Origin: Solimonas sp047605265
GTDB lineage: Bacteria > Pseudomonadota > Gammaproteobacteria > Nevskiales > Nevskiaceae
Assembly (NCBI GenBank): GCA_047605265.1
Contig: JASGFY010000060.1
Location: forward strand, 1-18,493
DNA: 18,493 nucleotides
Direction: 5' to 3'
The notes beneath the pieces are model-generated. The model saw only the letters and a list, made by a program, of their open reading frames with translations. It was not told the DNA's origin and searched no databases. This document shows positions 16,750 through 18,493 of this stretch, in pieces. Numbering within the stretch: position 1 is the first letter of the stretch; every line of letters starts with the position of its first letter. The position numbers and the translations under genes were made by a program.

Positions 16750-17571
16750 TCAGTGGCTGATCAGCGTGATGACCTCGTCGTCGAGTGGTAGGAAGCTGCC
16801 GGTGAAACGTCGGCCGGCGGCGTGATCCATCGAAAGCCGCGTTTTCAGACGCAGCGCGATGCGCCGTGCCGCCGGATCGATCCCGGTGACTTCGGCATCG
16901 AGAAAATCGAAGTAACGGCGCACGGACGGGTACAGGGCCTTGTAGAGGCTTTCCTTCGCGGAGAACAGCAGCGTGACGAAAGCCGCGGTCGAATCTCCCA
17001 GGCCGGAGAAGCGGCGGCGCTCGGCGTCGTCCATCACCTGATCGGCGATGGTCGCGGCCTGCGCGTCGTCGAGCCAGCGTTCGACGTCGACGCCGACCGC
17101 CGCATATTGCGATGTCGAGGCCAGCGCGCAGACCGCGCTGCGGTCCGTGTGGCTCAGCGAGCCGCACAAGCCCCGCGGCCACTCCGGCAGCCGCTCAGGG
17201 CTCATGCCGACTGGTTCGTCGGGACGGCGCAGCTCTCGCTGCGCCGCCGCCGCCGCGAGGCGGCCCGCCAGATAGGTCGCCAGCCGGCGACGGCTTGCCC
17301 TCCTGAGCGGCGGCGGACATTCGATGCCGTGCCGGGCGAAAGAAGTGCCGTCGCACCGTTCTTCGCGGAACGTGCAGTGGGCGATGGCGCCATCGAAGCC
17401 CGGCCATGCGAGCCGTCGCACTTCCTCAATGAACCAGCCGCTTCCCGGCGGCGCGAAGCGCGGCCTGCACCCCGCAACAGAACGCAGTCCGGACCAATGC
17501 CATGGCCCGGCCGGCATGCTCGGCATCCGGCGGCCATCCTGTAGGTCACGGTGCGATGCTTCCCGTCGCAT
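16750..17571 (-). CDS. entD: EntD-type 4'-phosphopantetheinyl transferase
   Basis: 273 aa from the first ATG. It should attach phosphopantetheine from CoA to the carrier domains of EntB and the NRPS. Signature motifs are GSLSH (137-141), VGVDVE (159-164, Mg/CoA site) and FSAKESLYK (203-211). YLAGRLAAAAA near 100-110 matches the LAGRIAA segment of EntD and the C-terminal EVITLISH matches its IVITLCQ end. E. coli EntD is about 206 aa; homology begins near WFIEEV (residue 46), so roughly 40 N-terminal residues are extra. ATG 17571 has a GAAGAG site 5 nt upstream; in-frame ATGs at 17526 and 17517 are alternatives. It is the first gene after the Fur box. An Sfp-like broader role cannot be excluded. 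Confidence 0.92.
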   Translation of the reverse strand: MRREASHRDLQDGRRMPSMPAGPWHWSGLRSVAGCRPRFAPPGSGWFIEEVRRLAWPGFDGAIAHCTFREERCDGTSFARHGIECPPPLRRASRRRLATYLAGRLAAAAAQRELRRPDEPVGMSPERLPEWPRGLCGSLSHTDRSAVCALASTSQYAAVGVDVERWLDDAQAATIADQVMDDAERRRFSGLGDSTAAFVTLLFSAKESLYKALYPSVRRYFDFLDAEVTGIDPAARRIALRLKTRLSMDHAAGRRFTGSFLPLDDEVITLISH

Positions 17572-17588
17572 TGCAGCTCTTCAGTCGA

Positions 17589-17600
17589 GTAAATTTACTT
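17589..17600. promoter_or_regulatory. Perfect 12-bp palindrome AGTAAATTTACT in the entD leader
   Basis: Perfect inverted repeat between the Fur box and the entD start, in an AT-rich stretch that stands out from the GC-rich surroundings. The half-site AATTTAC recurs at 17616-17622, overlapping the end of the Fur box. It may extend the Fur-binding region or be a second operator; its role is not known. Confidence 0.45.
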
Positions 17601-17603
17601 ATG

Positions 17604-17622
17604 ATAATGATATTAATTTACA
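17604..17622. promoter_or_regulatory. Fur box, putative iron-responsive operator of the operon
   Basis: The 19-mer GATAATGATATTAATTTAC matches the classical Fur consensus GATAATGATAATCATTATC at 15 of 19 positions, including the first ten. It ends 32 bp before the entD ATG, in the only AT-rich intergenic region of the window. A -10-like TAATAT (minus strand, 17611-17616) lies inside it, so Fur-Fe binding would block RNA polymerase. No strong -35 is visible. Expected effect: repression of the whole operon when iron is plentiful. Confidence 0.85.
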
Positions 17623-17633
17623 TCTGATAAGTC

Positions 17634-17662
17634 GAAATTTGTCAGCAAATTGACAGGTTTCG
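17634..17662. promoter_or_regulatory. Composite inverted repeat upstream of the Fur box
   Basis: The pattern is CGAAA-1-TGTCA-6-TGACA-2-TTTCG, where numbers are spacer lengths. It has two nested inverted repeats that are one base out of symmetry. It lies 11 bp upstream of the Fur box, in the -35 or activator region. It could be an operator for a second regulator or chance symmetry. Confidence 0.4.
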
Positions 17663-17673
17663 TTTCGAAGCAA

Positions 17674-17700
17674 GGCAGGCGATGCAAGATTCGGCCTGCC
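17674..17700. other. Inverted repeat, 7-bp stem with 13-nt loop
   Basis: GGCAGGC (17674-17680) pairs perfectly with GCCTGCC (17694-17700). It lies between the NTF2-like fragment and the operon control region. It could be a weak terminator for the upstream remnants, but no T-run follows on either strand, so a terminator call is not justified. Apart from the elements listed, 17572-17775 holds nothing recognisable. Confidence 0.3.
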
Positions 17701-17775
17701 GCCGCAAGTCGTGGGCGCGCCAGTTCCGCTACGAAGCTATCCGCCTGCAAGCGGTCATCCGGCTTTCTTCGTCGG

Positions 17776-18060
17776 TCAAGGAGTCTTGCTGTAAACGCTC
17801 AGTCTCTGGATCTGAGCCTGGGCATTCAGATAGTGGAAATTGGTCGTATGCCGCACAGTGCCGTCCGGCCGGCGGGCTTCGATCTCGACGGCGATCGAGT
17901 GGTTTCCGGCTGCTGGAAACCGGCGTTGGAACCGGGCCGCTGGCAGCAAATGCGCTGCGTACAGCTCGCGAATGGTTTCGATGCCGGCGAACTGCCTGCC
18001 GTTGGGCAAGGGGAAGCCCGCGTCCTCCGCATACCATCCGCGAACAGTGCGGCCGGACAT
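17776..18060 (-). pseudogene. NTF2/SnoaL-like protein, truncated at the N-terminus
   Basis: The open frame from ATG 18060 encodes 94 aa. It contains WYAEDAGFPLPNGRQFAG, then IETIRELYAAHLLPAARF, a strand-rich VEIEARRPDGTVRHTTNF and a normal-looking end IQRLSVYSKTP. This is the pattern of SnoaL-like/NTF2-fold proteins, which usually have about 120-150 residues. The first helix region is missing in this frame; a neighbouring frame just upstream reads RDLRCPAALFADG, which looks like the lost helix, so a frameshift near 18040-18055 is likely. The sequence immediately 5' looks like integrase. Family members range from isomerases to proteins of unknown function, and no activity can be assigned. It might instead be a short expressed protein. 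Confidence 0.5.
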
Positions 18061-18065
18061 CGCAG

Positions 18066-18493
18066 GTCGCGGGGCTTCACGGCGATGGACGCGCACGGGT
18101 GTGCAGCGCCATTCGCCAGCGCCCAGGTCAGCGGTGTCCACGCCACGCGCCGAATCTCGCCGGGCGCTGAAACGGCGGCGGCGACAGCTTCACGGCGGCA
18201 CCCACCCCGTATATCGCCTGCATCAAGCGCGCGACATCGGCCGGCGTGGTGAACGTCGGGAAATGACGAACGGCCTTCACGAGACGTTCGGTGCCGGCCG
18301 CGACCAAGCGGCGGGCTTCGTCGCGTCGCTCGCGTGCCGGACTCAGCCGCCCATCGGGATAGGTGCCGAGTGATAGAGCTTTGCCTTGCCGTCGAAGGAA
18401 TACGAAAAGCGACAGCACTTGGAGCCGCTCGAGAGGCATGTATCCCGACACTTGATATGGGACAGGGCGGGATGAGTCGGGAAATAGCGGGAA
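18066..18493 (-). pseudogene. Degraded P4-type tyrosine integrase remnant (continues past right edge)
   Basis: Pieces of a P4-like prophage integrase appear in order but in different frames. They are PYQVSGYM near the right edge, GSKCCRFSYSFDGKAKL (18376-18426), then LSLGTYPDG and ARERRDEARRLVAAG (the DUF4102 N-terminal domain). Only about eight residues later comes HFPTFTTPADVARLMQAI, which in intact integrases lies roughly a hundred residues further on, so the core-binding domain is deleted. FQRP is followed in another frame by PGEIRRVAW (18138-18164), and in a third by DLGAGEWR (18106-18129). The catalytic C-terminal part is absent. It is the scar of an integrated element and cannot encode a working recombinase. 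The family call rests on motif memory, not a search. Confidence 0.75.

Noticed and set aside
17650..17655. TTGACA on the plus strand as a -35 box for a rightward promoter
   Set aside because: No -10-like hexamer appears 15-19 bp downstream, and no plausible plus-strand gene follows. The hexamer is part of the inverted repeat at 17634-17662.
17650..18252. 200-codon plus-strand frame over the right-hand region
   Set aside because: It shows no recognisable motifs and lies antisense to clear NTF2-like and integrase fragments.
1..18493. tRNA or rRNA genes, CRISPR arrays, insertion sequences
   Set aside because: I saw no cloverleaf or rRNA-like sequence, no regularly spaced repeats and no transposase motifs. 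The only mobile-element trace is the integrase remnant.

Overview
The window is one long, high-GC, minus-strand operon for a catecholate (2,3-dihydroxybenzoate, DHB) siderophore, followed at the right edge by the remains of an integrated element. The very high GC content, Fur-type iron control and gene families suggest a high-GC proteobacterium, probably gamma- or betaproteobacterial. The sequence does not allow a species call.

Layout in transcription order (right to left): a degraded P4-type tyrosine integrase (about 18066-18493) and the truncated end of an NTF2/SnoaL-like gene (17776-18060). Next is an AT-rich control region with a good Fur box (17604-17622) and other inverted repeats. Then come entD (phosphopantetheinyl transferase), entC, entE, entB and entA (DHB synthesis, activation and carrier). 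These are followed by two small membrane proteins, a large PepSY-TM membrane protein, a Fes-type esterase, an MbtH-like protein, a two-module NRPS, and an EntS-type exporter that runs off the left edge. Six junctions are four-base ATGA stop/start overlaps and the other gaps are short, so the set is probably one transcript with coupled translation.

How it should work: EntC and EntB make DHB precursors from chorismate, EntA oxidises the product to DHB, and EntE loads DHB onto the carrier domain of EntB after EntD has primed the carriers. The NRPS (C-A-T-C-A-T-TE, 2408 aa) then builds the peptide, helped by MbtH. EntS exports the product. After re-entry, the esterase cleaves the ester backbone, and the PepSY-TM protein with its two small partners probably acts on iron release or transport at the inner membrane.

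The main point of interest is that this is not an enterobactin cluster despite its ent-like genes. The synthetase has two modules. Module 2 reads clearly as serine. Module 1 has an acidic, Lys/Arg/Orn-like pocket with an unusual code. The predicted product is a DHB-(basic amino acid)-Ser siderophore, possibly a cyclic trimer of the trivanchrobactin / cyclic trichrysobactin / turnerbactin type. There is no epimerase domain. No outer-membrane receptor or ABC importer lies inside the window.
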